Assembly (NCBI RefSeq): GCF_013141715.1
Contig: NZ_WHOA01000197.1
Span: forward strand, 62,001-126,000
Length of the DNA stretch: 64,000 nucleotides
Direction of reading: 5' to 3'
From: Paenibacillus phytorum
GTDB lineage: Bacteria > Bacillota > Bacilli > Paenibacillales > NBRC-103111
In this document: in pieces, positions 1 to 8,995 of the stretch
How positions within the stretch are numbered: the stretch's first letter is position 1
Layout: each line of letters starts with the position of its first letter
Translations under genes and position numbers: made by a program
Notes under the pieces: model-generated
Told to the model about the DNA's origin: nothing
The model's database searches: none
Seen by the model: the letters and a program-made list of their open reading frames with translations, nothing else

Positions 1-273
1 GGGCCAGTGCTGCAAATCGTGATCATGCTGGCGATTATTAATTCGCTTAAAGGGTATGAAAGCATTATGGTTTTGACCGAAGGCGGCCCGGTAGGAAAGA
101 CGGAAGTGATGTATTTGTACGTGTATAAGCTTTTCTTCCCGACACCATCAGGGACACTTGTGGACCAACAATTCGGCTACGGAAGTGCCGTTGGATTCGT
201 TACAGCCGTCATTGTAGGCATCATCACACTAGCTTATCATGCGATGTCTAGACGTCTGAACAAACTTCAATGA
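1..273 (+). CDS. Carbohydrate ABC transporter permease, MalF/UgpA type (3' end only)
   Basis: Only the C-terminal ~90 residues are present; the frame is open to base 1, so the gene starts upstream of the window. The residues EGGPVGKTEV followed by YKLFF and a GYGSAVGF segment leading into a final membrane helix are the usual C-terminus of the first sugar-transport permease (MalF, UgpA family), a membrane subunit that moves an imported sugar across the cytoplasmic membrane. Its stop codon overlaps a possible ATG of the next permease, which shows a single transcription unit. The binding protein gene is expected just outside the window. The family is clear; the sugar cannot be read, though the downstream glycosidases point to plant or microbial glycan oligosaccharides. 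Confidence 0.85.
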   Translation, partial: GPVLQIVIMLAIINSLKGYESIMVLTEGGPVGKTEVMYLYVYKLFFPTPSGTLVDQQFGYGSAVGFVTAVIVGIITLAYHAMSRRLNKLQ

Positions 274-290
274 GGGAGGATGCTGGGAAA

Positions 291-1181
291 ATGGAAGTTA
301 CAGAAACGTTATCGAATGTACGGATAAATAAACAAACCCAGCCATTTTCATTTACGAAAATAGGCGGAAGAGTACTGTTGTGGATCTTTTTACTAGTAAC
401 AGCCTTACTGATTGTGTTTCCTATTGTTGTTACTTTTCTTGGCTCCTTCATGTCTAATATCGAGATTACGAAAGGTGGAAATATTTTTCCATCCTCCTGG
501 CAATTCGTGAATTACAAAGAAGCCTGGGTACAAGCCAACTTCGCTCGGTTTACATGGAACAGTCTCTTTCTAAGTGGAGCAACAACGTTCGGAACGCTAA
601 TCGTAGCATCGATGGCCGCTTATGTGGTTGACCGGATTAAATTCCCCGGTAAAGCCATTTTCGTTGCAATTCAAGCATCTACTATGTTCATATCGATTGG
701 CGCCGTTGTTATCCGGCCACAATTTGAGCTTATGGTCAAACTCCACCTGCACACAAATTTATGGGGTGTCGTCCTCATTCTGGTGAGTGGCCACGCGTAT
801 ATTTTCTTTATTTTACTGAGCTTTTTACAAGGTATTTCCCGGGAATTAGATGAGGCTGCGCGTATAGACGGCTGCTCGAACGGCGGGATATTTTGGCGAA
901 TTATTTTACCTTTGATGCGTCCGGGATTGGGTGTAGGGGCACTGTTTACTTTTTGTGGAGCCTGGAATGAATATTTACGACCGTTAGTATTTACGATGAC
1001 CAATCCCAAACTCCAAACGTTAACCGTCGGATTATCCTATCTGCGCTATGGGGCATCGGCTGCGGTTCAAACGCATTATATGCTGGCAGGAGCTTGTTTA
1101 TCGATCTTACCGCTGCTCGTCGTGTATATGATCGCGAATAAATCGTTCATGCAAATGACGGCTGGTTCACTGAAAGGCTAG
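291..1181 (+). CDS. Carbohydrate ABC transporter permease, MalG/UgpE type
   Basis: A 296-residue inner-membrane permease with about six hydrophobic segments, the first near residues 25-50. The cytoplasmic EAA loop that docks onto the ATPase is visible as ELDEAARIDGC with a conserved Gly after it and the RIILPLMRPG stretch. It is the second permease of the pair that begins at the left edge. I place the start at ATG 291 because GGGAGG at 274-279 lies about 11 bases upstream; an in-frame ATG at 270 overlaps the previous stop but has no good ribosome binding site. The partner ATPase is not encoded here, as is common when a shared MsmX-like ATPase energises many Bacillota sugar importers (inference). 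Confidence 0.88.
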   Translation: MEVTETLSNVRINKQTQPFSFTKIGGRVLLWIFLLVTALLIVFPIVVTFLGSFMSNIEITKGGNIFPSSWQFVNYKEAWVQANFARFTWNSLFLSGATTFGTLIVASMAAYVVDRIKFPGKAIFVAIQASTMFISIGAVVIRPQFELMVKLHLHTNLWGVVLILVSGHAYIFFILLSFLQGISRELDEAARIDGCSNGGIFWRIILPLMRPGLGVGALFTFCGAWNEYLRPLVFTMTNPKLQTLTVGLSYLRYGASAAVQTHYMLAGACLSILPLLVVYMIANKSFMQMTAGSLKG

Positions 1182-1211
1182 AATACAAATATCATTTGGA
1201 GGTTGTCTACT

Positions 1212-2213
1212 ATGGTTTTACCTGTACCTGGAATTTTAAAGTCGAGTCCATTCATTCATCGTCATCCTGCTAATCCGATTATGGACGCGGATAGGGTTCC
1301 TTACCCGACTGCGCTTGTATTTAACGCGGGCGTTACCAAATTTAACGGTCAATATGTCATGATTTTCCGCAATGATTATGGTTCCAGAAGTGAACAAACA
1401 CTTGAGCCGCATTCCACGACGGATCTTGGGATTGCGTACAGTCGTGATGGGATCCATTGGGAGGCTGGACCGAAGCCTTGCTTTAAGATGAATGATGGAG
1501 AAATTATTCGGGCCTATGACCCTCGATTGACGGTTATGGACGGTCGATGCTACATGTGCTTTGCTGTGGATACGCAGCATGGGATTCGCGGAGGTATCGC
1601 CGTTACCGATGATTTTGAAAACTTCGAAGTACTCAGTTTATCGACTCCGGATCTTCGCAATATGGTGCTGTTCCCAGAGAAAATCGGCGGCAAATACGTT
1701 CGTTTGGAAAGGCCTTTTACCGTATACAGCCGTGGAGGGGCAGATCGATTTGACACATGGATCTCCGATTCTCCGGATTTGAAATATTGGGGCAATTCCG
1801 ATCTTCTGCTGGCGGTTGAGCATGTTCCCTTCGCCAATGATAAAATCGGGCCTGCCGCTCCTCCTATAAAAACAGAAAAAGGCTGGCTGACCACGTTTCA
1901 TGCGGTGGATATAGATCAGACAAGAGGGAAGAACGGCTGGGAACCTACTTGGAAAAAAAGGTATACAGCAGGTCTCATGCTGCTCGATCTCCACAATCCG
2001 AAAAAAGTAATCGGCATGTATCAAGAGCCCTTGCTTGCGCCGGAAGCCAGCTATGAGATCGACGGCGGATTCCGTAACGATGTCATTTTCCCTGGAGGCA
2101 TGATTTTGGAGCCATCAGGAGAAGTGAAAATCTATTATGGCGCTGCTGATGCGGTGGTCTGTTTGGCTACAGCACATGTGGATGATCTTGTTCAATTATG
2201 CTTGAAAGCATGA
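1212..2213 (+). CDS. Glycoside hydrolase/phosphorylase family 130 protein
   Basis: A 333-residue cytoplasmic protein with no signal peptide. Its N-terminus (HPANPIMDADRVPYPTALVF then NAGVTKFNGQYVMIFRN) and the repeated blades SRDGIHWE, YDPRLTVMDGRCYM and GGFRNDVIFPGG match the five-bladed propeller of GH130. That family holds inorganic-phosphate-dependent mannosyl phosphorylases and some beta-mannosidases, acting on short oligosaccharides after import. The ATG at 1212 is preceded by GGAGG at 1198-1202 with a spacing of nine; a TTG at 1203 would touch that site and is unlikely. It lies 30 bases after the permease and 15 before a large glycosidase gene, so all three are probably co-transcribed. 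Phosphorylase versus hydrolase activity cannot be decided by eye. Confidence 0.85.
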   Translation: MVLPVPGILKSSPFIHRHPANPIMDADRVPYPTALVFNAGVTKFNGQYVMIFRNDYGSRSEQTLEPHSTTDLGIAYSRDGIHWEAGPKPCFKMNDGEIIRAYDPRLTVMDGRCYMCFAVDTQHGIRGGIAVTDDFENFEVLSLSTPDLRNMVLFPEKIGGKYVRLERPFTVYSRGGADRFDTWISDSPDLKYWGNSDLLLAVEHVPFANDKIGPAAPPIKTEKGWLTTFHAVDIDQTRGKNGWEPTWKKRYTAGLMLLDLHNPKKVIGMYQEPLLAPEASYEIDGGFRNDVIFPGGMILEPSGEVKIYYGAADAVVCLATAHVDDLVQLCLKA

Positions 2214-2225
2214 GGTGAAGGTGAG

Positions 2226-5200
2226 ATGAATATTTGGGATAAACTTCATAATCCTCCTATCCAATATCGATCTGTGCCGTTATGGTCATGGAATGATAAA
2301 TTGGAAACGGAGGAGTTGGAACGACAGATCGAGGAAATGCATAAAGCCGGAATAGGTGGATTTTTTATGCATGCCAGAGGAGGACTCCTTACTCCATATA
2401 TGGGTGAGGAGTGGATGTCAGCTGTGCGGACTTGTATCGAGAAAAGCAAAGAGCTCGGTATGACCCCATTGTTATATGATGAAAATGGATGGCCGAGCGG
2501 CTTCGCAGATGGTAAAGTTCCAGCAATGGGGATCGCTTACCAGCAAAAAAGACTGGCCTATGAGCAAGCCCCTTTTCAGAGCCCGGCTGAGAGAACGATC
2601 GGTTTCTATGCCAAATCAGAACATGGCTATCGTTTACTATCATGTGAAGATGAGAGCAGCGCAGATTTAAGGTTTTTCTATGAAGTAAATCCATATTATA
2701 TCGATACGCTAAGTATGGAAACCGTTCGTGCTTTCATTGAAACGACCTACGAGGCCTACTGGGAACGCTTCGGCGGAGAGTTCGGAGACGATCTGAAAGG
2801 TGTGTTTACGGACGAACCGCAGTTTGCTCGCGGGCAATTGCCCTGGTCGTTTGATTTGGAGCAAGCTTTTGAGTCCAGATATGGCTATGACCTGAAGGAA
2901 GCTCTTCCCGCTTTGTTTATGGATGTCGAAGGCTCCAGTAAAGCAAGATATGACTATTGGGAATGCGTAACCACGCTGTTCACTCAAAGCTACGCGAAAC
3001 AAATTGGGGACTGGTGTGCTAGCAAGGGATGGTCGGCAACAGGTCACGTTGTAGATGAACAAGTACTCATGCATCAAGTGACATCAGTCGGGGATCCAAT
3101 GGCTTTTTATGAGTATTTACAAATTCCGGGTTGTGATTGGTTAGGTCGATTTATTAGCGAAGAGCCTATTGTTCCTAAACAGGTAGGCTCGGTAGCCCAT
3201 CAACTTGGAAAAAAGCAGACTATTACGGAAAGCTTCGGGTGTTCAGGCTGGAATGTCAGCTTTGAGGACCTTAAGCGAATAGGCGAGTGGCAATTTGTCC
3301 ACGGTATTAATTTGATGTGTCAGCATTTGCAGGGATATACCTTAAGAGGCTTACGAAAACGTGACTATCCGCCTTCTCTATTTTATCAGCAGCCTTGGTG
3401 GGAGGATTATAAAGGTTTTAATGATTACTTCGCGAGGTTATCGATGTTGCTTTCTGAAGGAACTCGTCAGACCGAAGTATTGCTTCTGCACCCGATCCGG
3501 TCTGCTTGGGTTCAACAATGTGGTGAGGATTCTTCAGAAATCGAACCTTATCATAAGGCTTTTACCCAGCTTTCCCGTTGGATGTGCCAAACATTCGTAG
3601 AGCACGATTACGGCAGTGAAAGTATTATTGAACATCACGGTAATGTCAGTAACGGCAACTTTATTATTGGCGAAGCGGCCTATCGCGTTGTCATCATTCC
3701 GCCAAGTGTAACGTTAAACCGCGTTACGGTTGATTTGTTGAAGCAATTCGTTCTTCAAGGCGGTTGTCTTGTTGCATTTGCGCCATTTCCGACGCTTATT
3801 AATGGACAACTGGATAAGGAGTTAGATCAGCTAATTGAGAGCGCGCTCAAACCCGAATGGAATTCAAAAGCGCTGCTAAACGCCTTGTCAAGCACTGTAT
3901 CCCCGTCAATCCGCATGTTGGATCGTGCCGGAGAAGCTATAACCGAGGATACAATGAATGTTCAGACATTAGCATTGGACGGCGCGATTATGTATTACAT
4001 AGTAAATTCCGGTAAGGAACGCTATGAGTCCATACAGGTAGAGTTGTTTCGAAAAGGAAGAGTATCCTTAATTGATCTGGAAACAGGCGGGGTTACACCT
4101 ATCGAACAGGAAGATACCGATTGTGGCGTACGTATTCCATTGACCATTCACCCGGGGCAGTCCTATGTTGTGAAGATTGTGCCTGAAGAAGCAGCACAAA
4201 GTGAAGAGATGTTTGATATAAATAGAGCGACTTCTTGGCAACCAGAATCGAAAATCCTTTTAGATCATACTTGGAAGATTTCTAATATTGAGGAAAACAG
4301 TTTAACGCTGGATACATGCCGTTTACGTGTTGAAGATGGAGATTGGTCAGGACCACTGCCCGTGGTTTTCATTCAAGAGCTGCTTTTAGCTTTTGGTCGA
4401 CCTGTTCATATTGAACTAGAGTTCGAATTCCAGGTTGCGTTTGATGTTGATCTTTCACGCGAATTATATGTGGTCTTGGAGAAGCCGGAAGATATCAAAA
4501 TCGAAGTGAACGGGCGTCAGGTGGAATCAAAAAGCTGTGGCTGGTGGCGAGATATTTCTTTCCAAAAAGTTGATATTAGCGGCTTGATCGTTCCAGGAGT
4601 AAATCGAATTCGCCTTCAATCTTATTTCTACAACTCTTCTCAGACTTACGCAGCAATTGAGCATGCGCGACAGTTTGAATCGGAAGGAAACAAGTTGACG
4701 TTTGAAACAGAAATCGAGAATATCTACATCATTGGGTCTTTCGGTGTAGAGTCAAGTTCGCCGTACCTGAACGGAGAGCGTCAAGCGGTTCATACGATGG
4801 GGCCGTTTGTCCTTACGGAACTTCCTGTTTCCGTGCATACTGGGGATCTTGTCAGTCAAGGATTTCCCTTCTATAGCGGTAAAATTCATATGCAGCAAAA
4901 GGTATATATCGATAGAAACGATTGGATGGAGGCAAAATGGAGCTTTTCCACACCACCAGATACCATTGTCAGTCGGTTGTTTATTAACGGTCAAGAGGTT
5001 CGAACGTTCCTCTGGGAGCCTTATGAGGCAGACATCACTTCATTTCTACGTAAAGGCGATAATTGGATCGAGGTAGAAATGGCAAACAGCTGTCGAAATC
5101 TGCTTGGACCACATCATCACATAAAAGGCGAGCTCTATAAAGTAGGACCTGACAGCTTTAAAGATAAGCCCGGTTGGACTGATAGTGATATAGACAAGAA

Positions 5201-5276
5201 TACGTCTATTTACACGGACCGATACACGTTCGTTCGATTCGGTTTAGATGCTTCGCCGTGTATTGAACTGAAATAA
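2226..5276 (+). CDS. Large GH106-like glycosidase (alpha-L-rhamnosidase-like)
   Basis: A 1016-residue protein without a signal peptide. The N-terminus reads PLWSWNDKLETEELERQIEE followed by MHKAGIGGFFMHARGGL, the opening strand and helix of a TIM barrel seen in GH106-type enzymes; a second block, GVFTDEPQFARGQLPW, offers acidic candidates for catalysis. After about residue 650 the protein turns into beta-sandwich material resembling the GH2 sugar-binding domain (for example LFINGQEVRTFLWEPYEADI). The likely role is cytoplasmic removal of a terminal sugar, perhaps rhamnose, from imported oligosaccharides, working with the GH130 enzyme. RBS GAGGTGAAGGTGAG precedes ATG 2226. I am confident it is a glycosidase; the exact family is a judgement from motif resemblance. 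Confidence 0.72.
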   Translation: MNIWDKLHNPPIQYRSVPLWSWNDKLETEELERQIEEMHKAGIGGFFMHARGGLLTPYMGEEWMSAVRTCIEKSKELGMTPLLYDENGWPSGFADGKVPAMGIAYQQKRLAYEQAPFQSPAERTIGFYAKSEHGYRLLSCEDESSADLRFFYEVNPYYIDTLSMETVRAFIETTYEAYWERFGGEFGDDLKGVFTDEPQFARGQLPWSFDLEQAFESRYGYDLKEALPALFMDVEGSSKARYDYWECVTTLFTQSYAKQIGDWCASKGWSATGHVVDEQVLMHQVTSVGDPMAFYEYLQIPGCDWLGRFISEEPIVPKQVGSVAHQLGKKQTITESFGCSGWNVSFEDLKRIGEWQFVHGINLMCQHLQGYTLRGLRKRDYPPSLFYQQPWWEDYKGFNDYFARLSMLLSEGTRQTEVLLLHPIRSAWVQQCGEDSSEIEPYHKAFTQLSRWMCQTFVEHDYGSESIIEHHGNVSNGNFIIGEAAYRVVIIPPSVTLNRVTVDLLKQFVLQGGCLVAFAPFPTLINGQLDKELDQLIESALKPEWNSKALLNALSSTVSPSIRMLDRAGEAITEDTMNVQTLALDGAIMYYIVNSGKERYESIQVELFRKGRVSLIDLETGGVTPIEQEDTDCGVRIPLTIHPGQSYVVKIVPEEAAQSEEMFDINRATSWQPESKILLDHTWKISNIEENSLTLDTCRLRVEDGDWSGPLPVVFIQELLLAFGRPVHIELEFEFQVAFDVDLSRELYVVLEKPEDIKIEVNGRQVESKSCGWWRDISFQKVDISGLIVPGVNRIRLQSYFYNSSQTYAAIEHARQFESEGNKLTFETEIENIYIIGSFGVESSSPYLNGERQAVHTMGPFVLTELPVSVHTGDLVSQGFPFYSGKIHMQQKVYIDRNDWMEAKWSFSTPPDTIVSRLFINGQEVRTFLWEPYEADITSFLRKGDNWIEVEMANSCRNLLGPHHHIKGELYKVGPDSFKDKPGWTDSDIDKNTSIYTDRYTFVRFGLDASPCIELK

Positions 5277-5294
5277 ATAAAAGTAATATGTGCG

Positions 5295-5338
5295 AAATGA
5301 CCTGCTAAGGCTGATGGCCTAGAAGTGGGTCATTTTTT
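5295..5338 (+). terminator. Rho-independent terminator of the glycan operon
   Basis: Arms AAATGACC and GGGTCATTT enclose a second small hairpin and are followed by a run of T. It lies about 20 bases after the large glycosidase stop and separates that operon from the redoxin-chemotaxis gene. Confidence 0.75.
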
Positions 5339-5444
5339 GTCGGATTTTTAAAATTTTTGTCCAAAATAAGGTAGCAATCCCTCTGATTTTCGGCTAGACT
5401 GAAGGAAGCTATTTACGAATATAATGTTAAATTGGGGTGGCAGC

Positions 5445-6779
5445 ATGGCTAAGAAAGGTTTATCTATAGGGAAGAAAGCAGCACCATTTCGACTAGATTC
5501 TACACAAGGTATGAAGGGACTAGAAGATTTCAAGGGCAAGCCGTTAGTTATTATTTTCTTGCGTGGAACATGGTGCCACAATTGCCAGAAACAGATGCCA
5601 GAGTTAAATGAGTTTTATGAACGATTTTTGGAAAAGGGCGTAAATCTCATTGCTATCGCTGGACAAAAGCTAGCCAACATCAAAGATTATGTTAACGCGA
5701 ACGGCATCAAATTCCCCATTCTTTCGGACGAAACGAGAGAAATCATAAAGTCTTATGAAGTTTTTACGCCAATTAAATGGGACTCATTCCGAATTGCGAT
5801 TCCAAGCACTTATATTATTGATGAACATCAAACCATTCGCTATTCCTATATTGGTGAGAACCAAGCGGATCGACCATCTGCGAAGGAGATTTTAGAAGTG
5901 ATAGATACCCTTTCTATTGTCTCTGACCATGGTAACTCGATTCAAGAGGAGCTTCCGGTTTTCTTAGCGAATATGAAATCCACCCTTCAGCACGTGAATA
6001 CTTCAGCTGCCTATGTGACGAAGAGTATAGAGGAGAATCTACATAATATTGAAGGACTTAAGAAATCTTCTCTAGGTAATTATGAGCAATTAGAGGAGTT
6101 TGTGAGCGTTTATGAGAAAAAGGCTGGGGAATTAAACCAATATAGTCATCAACTGAACACAACATCCGATGAATTCACGGATATTCAACAGTTGAATCAA
6201 CAATTAAGTCATAACATTCAAACAACACGTGGATTGATGGATGAATTAATTAGTATGACCCTTGTCGTTAATGAGATGAGTGAGGTCATCTCCAAAATTT
6301 CCCGACAGACCAAAATTCTAGCGCTAAATGCATCCATTGAAGCAGCTCGTGCAGGTGAGCATGGGAAAGGCTTCGCCGTTGTTGCCCAGGAAGTGAGCAA
6401 ACTGGCTCATGGAACGGAGGAGTCGGCAGGTAACATCACAGCGCAGCTGCAAGCGATTGATGAGAAAATTAATGAAAGCTTTTCGTCTTTCTCTACGTTT
6501 GAAGAAACGATGGATACGGTTAGAGAGCGAATTTCCGTAAACTCAGCCCATATCCTTACCATATCGGATGGAGTTAAAGTGATTGCCAATGACACGCTGC
6601 AGCTAGGTGCCGAACTGAACCACATCAAGGATAGCCAGCACCAAGCGCAAATTGATCTGAGTAAAATTGGGGAAGTTGAAACGACGATAAATAGTGAAGT
6701 AAGTGAAATCTTACAGGATATGCACTATCATGTGGATCAATTGAATGCTTTGGATGAGAGAACGAAAAAGTCGAAATAA
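5445..6779 (+). CDS. Fusion of a thioredoxin-like redoxin domain with a soluble methyl-accepting signalling domain
   Basis: A 444-residue protein with no membrane segment. Residues ~1-160 form a TlpA/AhpC-like thioredoxin fold: GTWCHNC gives a CxxC pair at Cys44 and Cys47, followed by [11 protein letters not shown] and a cis-Pro region (IPSTYIID). Residues ~170-440 are almost entirely helical and carry the hairpin tip of chemoreceptors ([20 protein letters not shown] then [11 protein letters not shown]). It therefore looks like a cytoplasmic redox or peroxide sensor that could report to CheA/CheW arrays. The start is ATG 5445, seven bases after GGGGTGG; the ATG at 5424 has no site. It stands alone between two terminators with no che genes nearby. 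The domain calls are secure, the sensing role is inferred. Confidence 0.88.
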   Translation: MAKKGLSIGKKAAPFRLDSTQGMKGLEDFKGKPLVIIFLRGTWCHNCQKQMPELNEFYERFLEKGVNLIAIAGQKLANIKDYVNANGIKFPILSDETREIIKSYEVFTPIKWDSFRIAIPSTYIIDEHQTIRYSYIGENQADRPSAKEILEVIDTLSIVSDHGNSIQEELPVFLANMKSTLQHVNTSAAYVTKSIEENLHNIEGLKKSSLGNYEQLEEFVSVYEKKAGELNQYSHQLNTTSDEFTDIQQLNQQLSHNIQTTRGLMDELISMTLVVNEMSEVISKISRQTKILALNASIEAARAGEHGKGFAVVAQEVSKLAHGTEESAGNITAQLQAIDEKINESFSSFSTFEETMDTVRERISVNSAHILTISDGVKVIANDTLQLGAELNHIKDSQHQAQIDLSKIGEVETTINSEVSEILQDMHYHVDQLNALDERTKKSK

Positions 6780-6797
6780 TGATCTCCAGAGTAACTG

Positions 6798-6849
6798 AAA
6801 ACACCTTTTCATGTACGCATTCTAGCGTATTTTGAAAAGGTGTTTTTTT
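6798..6849. terminator. Bidirectional terminator between convergent genes
   Basis: AACACCTTTTCA pairs with TGAAAAGGTGTT and ends in seven T on the + strand; A residues on the left side serve the opposite strand less well. It sits between the redoxin-chemotaxis gene and the converging dehydrogenase gene. Confidence 0.8.
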
Positions 6850-6861
6850 ACCATTTGGACC

Positions 6862-7848
6862 TTATAACAAAACGGGTTGCCCCAGTTCCACGGATTTGTA
6901 ACCCGCTAAAGCGACAACGGTTGAACGTAATCCATCTTCCCCGGTGATCGGCACCTGTTCACCATTCAGCAGCGCATGAACGAATGATCTCACCAAGTAA
7001 TCATCCATGGAGTCACCCCAGAAATTCCATACGCCTTTTCCATTTTCCATACTATATAGCTCGTTTTTTTGAGCAAAACCATCGATGGAAATGGTTCCTT
7101 TCGTACCGATGATCGTCATAGTCACGTCTCCCCAGGTAGGGAACGACGCGTTCCGTGACCAGCTTGTATCTAAGACGCCAAATACGCCATTGGCAAACTT
7201 GACATGAATCATGCCAGTATCATCGATATCCAGGTTTTCGTTAAATAAAGTGGCTGAATACGCGTATACTTCTTTCACTTCGGATTTGGTAATCCAGTTC
7301 ATCAAGTCCATGACGTGTACGGTATGATCCAACAAGGCTCCGCCACCGGATAACTCCGATTGGAGGAACCAACCTGACGGAAGCGAGCCACGATTTGTTC
7401 CCTTAATGGCAATGATATCGCCGATCTCTCCCTGTTCGACCGCTTCCTTCGCTTTAATAACCGAAGCCAAATACCGGCATGGAAAAGCAGTCATAAGCTG
7501 AACGCCGTTTTCTTTACAGGCGGAAATCATAGCTTCCATTTCGGAAACGGAGATGCCAAGCGGCTTTTCACAAAGCACATGCTTGCCGGATCTAGCAGCC
7601 GCTATCGTTATCTCTGCGTGACGGGCATTTTCCGAGCAAATGACAACGGCGTCAAGATCTGTGGCGAGCAAATCCTCATAATTTTCATAATAGGGCAGTC
7701 CATAATTGGTCGTTACATCTTCTACGCGGCTTTTGATCTCGTCAGCGATACCGGTGATTTCGACATTCGACATGGCCCTGAGCGAATTCAAATAAGAGTA
7801 TGCATGGCCGTGCGCAAAACTGATCATACCTACTTTTAATTTCTTCAT
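6862..7848 (-). CDS. Gfo/Idh/MocA family dehydrogenase, second gene of pair
   Basis: A 328-residue NAD(P)-dependent sugar or cyclitol dehydrogenase. The N-terminus holds a Rossmann nucleotide-binding strand (LKVGMISFAHGHAYSY, a divergent glycine loop), residue ~95 carries the family signature GKHVLCEKPL, and GGGALLDHTVHVMDL supplies the conserved Asp and His of the active site. Members oxidise or reduce a hydroxyl of a sugar, inositol or aminosugar. Its ATG overlaps the stop of the upstream dehydrogenase by four bases (ATGA), so the two are translationally coupled. The substrate is unknown; the pair may perform oxidation at one carbon followed by reduction, as in stepwise sugar epimerisation (inference). 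Confidence 0.88.
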   Translation of the reverse strand: MKKLKVGMISFAHGHAYSYLNSLRAMSNVEITGIADEIKSRVEDVTTNYGLPYYENYEDLLATDLDAVVICSENARHAEITIAAARSGKHVLCEKPLGISVSEMEAMISACKENGVQLMTAFPCRYLASVIKAKEAVEQGEIGDIIAIKGTNRGSLPSGWFLQSELSGGGALLDHTVHVMDLMNWITKSEVKEVYAYSATLFNENLDIDDTGMIHVKFANGVFGVLDTSWSRNASFPTWGDVTMTIIGTKGTISIDGFAQKNELYSMENGKGVWNFWGDSMDDYLVRSFVHALLNGEQVPITGEDGLRSTVVALAGYKSVELGQPVLL

Positions 7849-8855
7849 GCTGTCTCCTCCCCGAGCTTTGAGCTTAGCTGCAGCCCCACAGACTTCCCTG
7901 TCCGTACCGATTCCAGCGCAGCCATGGTAATTTCCAATGCTTTATAAGCATCATTAGCCGTTACGATGGATTCGCTTCCATCTCGAATGCATTGAATGAA
8001 ATGAGCTATCTCCAAGTCATAGGGGCTAGAGAATCCTGGGCTTTGCGGAACTTCGGCGAAACGTCTGTCATCTGAATCGGAAGGGGCTTTGCAGATTTGC
8101 AGAGAACTGCTTTTTTGGCTGTCGCCGCGTATTATGCCTTTGCTCCCCGCAATTTCCACGGCAGTTTGGAAGGGGCCATGATATCCCCAAAATGCTTCCA
8201 GATTGGCAACTGCTCCGTTCTCAAAAAGAAGAGTGACCAGCGCGTAGTCGATGTCATTTACACGTTGATTCAAGCCATATACCGACTTAACTTCACCGAT
8301 CGCCCAGCGAAAAAAGTCAATATCGTGTATCATGAGATCGGCAATGACGCCGCCGCTTTTATCCATATCGTAGAACCAAGGTCTGAGATTCCCAGGATGT
8401 GAGCCTATCCGTTTGGCATGAGCTACGCCGACTCGGCCTAATTTCCCCTCATCAATGGCTTGTTTCATTTGCACATATTCGGGGAAAAAACGAACAACGT
8501 GTCCGACAAAAAGACGAACGCCATTTTGTTCGCAGCATTGAATCATAGCTTCTGCATCTTCTAAATTAAGCGCAAGCGGTTTTTCACAAATCACATGTTT
8601 ACCGGCTTCTGCTGCTTTCAACGTATATTCTTTATGTAAGAAGCTTGGCAATGTCACACTGACGACATCGAAATCAGTCTCTCCCAGCATGGCTTCAAAG
8701 GAAGAAAACGCACGTGCCCCTGTTTTCGTGGAAAGTTCTTGCGCTAGTTTGAAATCCGTATCGCAGACGCCTACCAGCTCCACATCTGGCATGTTAACGT
8801 AACTGAGGGCGTGTACATTTCCCATCCCCCCGCAACCAATAATGGCTACTTTCAT
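7845..8855 (-). CDS. Gfo/Idh/MocA family dehydrogenase, first gene of pair
   Basis: A 336-residue oxidoreductase with a clear dinucleotide-binding start (KVAIIGCGGMGNVHALSY), the EKP signature in GKHVICEKPLALN near residue 95, and the catalytic region GGVIADLMIHDIDFFRW with the conserved Asp and His. It resembles myo-inositol or glucose-fructose dehydrogenases in layout and length. The ATG at 8855 follows GAGGAGTGAG. It is divergent from the AraC regulator gene across a 140-base promoter region, so it is probably that regulator's target. It differs enough from its downstream neighbour that the two are unlikely to be a recent duplication. Substrate not determinable from sequence alone. Confidence 0.9.
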   Translation of the reverse strand: MKVAIIGCGGMGNVHALSYVNMPDVELVGVCDTDFKLAQELSTKTGARAFSSFEAMLGETDFDVVSVTLPSFLHKEYTLKAAEAGKHVICEKPLALNLEDAEAMIQCCEQNGVRLFVGHVVRFFPEYVQMKQAIDEGKLGRVGVAHAKRIGSHPGNLRPWFYDMDKSGGVIADLMIHDIDFFRWAIGEVKSVYGLNQRVNDIDYALVTLLFENGAVANLEAFWGYHGPFQTAVEIAGSKGIIRGDSQKSSSLQICKAPSDSDDRRFAEVPQSPGFSSPYDLEIAHFIQCIRDGSESIVTANDAYKALEITMAALESVRTGKSVGLQLSSKLGEETA

Positions 8856-8906
8856 GCAAACTCACTCCTCACTTTGATGTATAATTACTTCTAACTAAGT
8901 TATATC

Positions 8907-8936
8907 ATATGCGTATTACTGGTTACCGTATATGCG
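8907..8936. promoter_or_regulatory. Direct repeat operator candidate for the AraC regulator
   Basis: The heptamer ATATGCG occurs at 8907-8913 and again at 8930-8936, a 23-base step close to two helical turns, in the shared promoter region between the dehydrogenase pair and the araC-type gene. Direct repeats with such spacing are the usual layout of AraC-family binding sites. Assignment to this regulator is an inference from position. Confidence 0.4.
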
Positions 8937-8995
8937 GACATTTATTCTTTTTATATCCATATTAGTGCTGATTGAAAGTGCGGTGATTGAAATTT

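Noticed and set aside
5445-6779. Two genes (redoxin and chemoreceptor) mis-joined
   Set aside because: The frame is continuous, with no internal stop, ribosome site or start codon at the junction, so a true fusion is the simpler reading.
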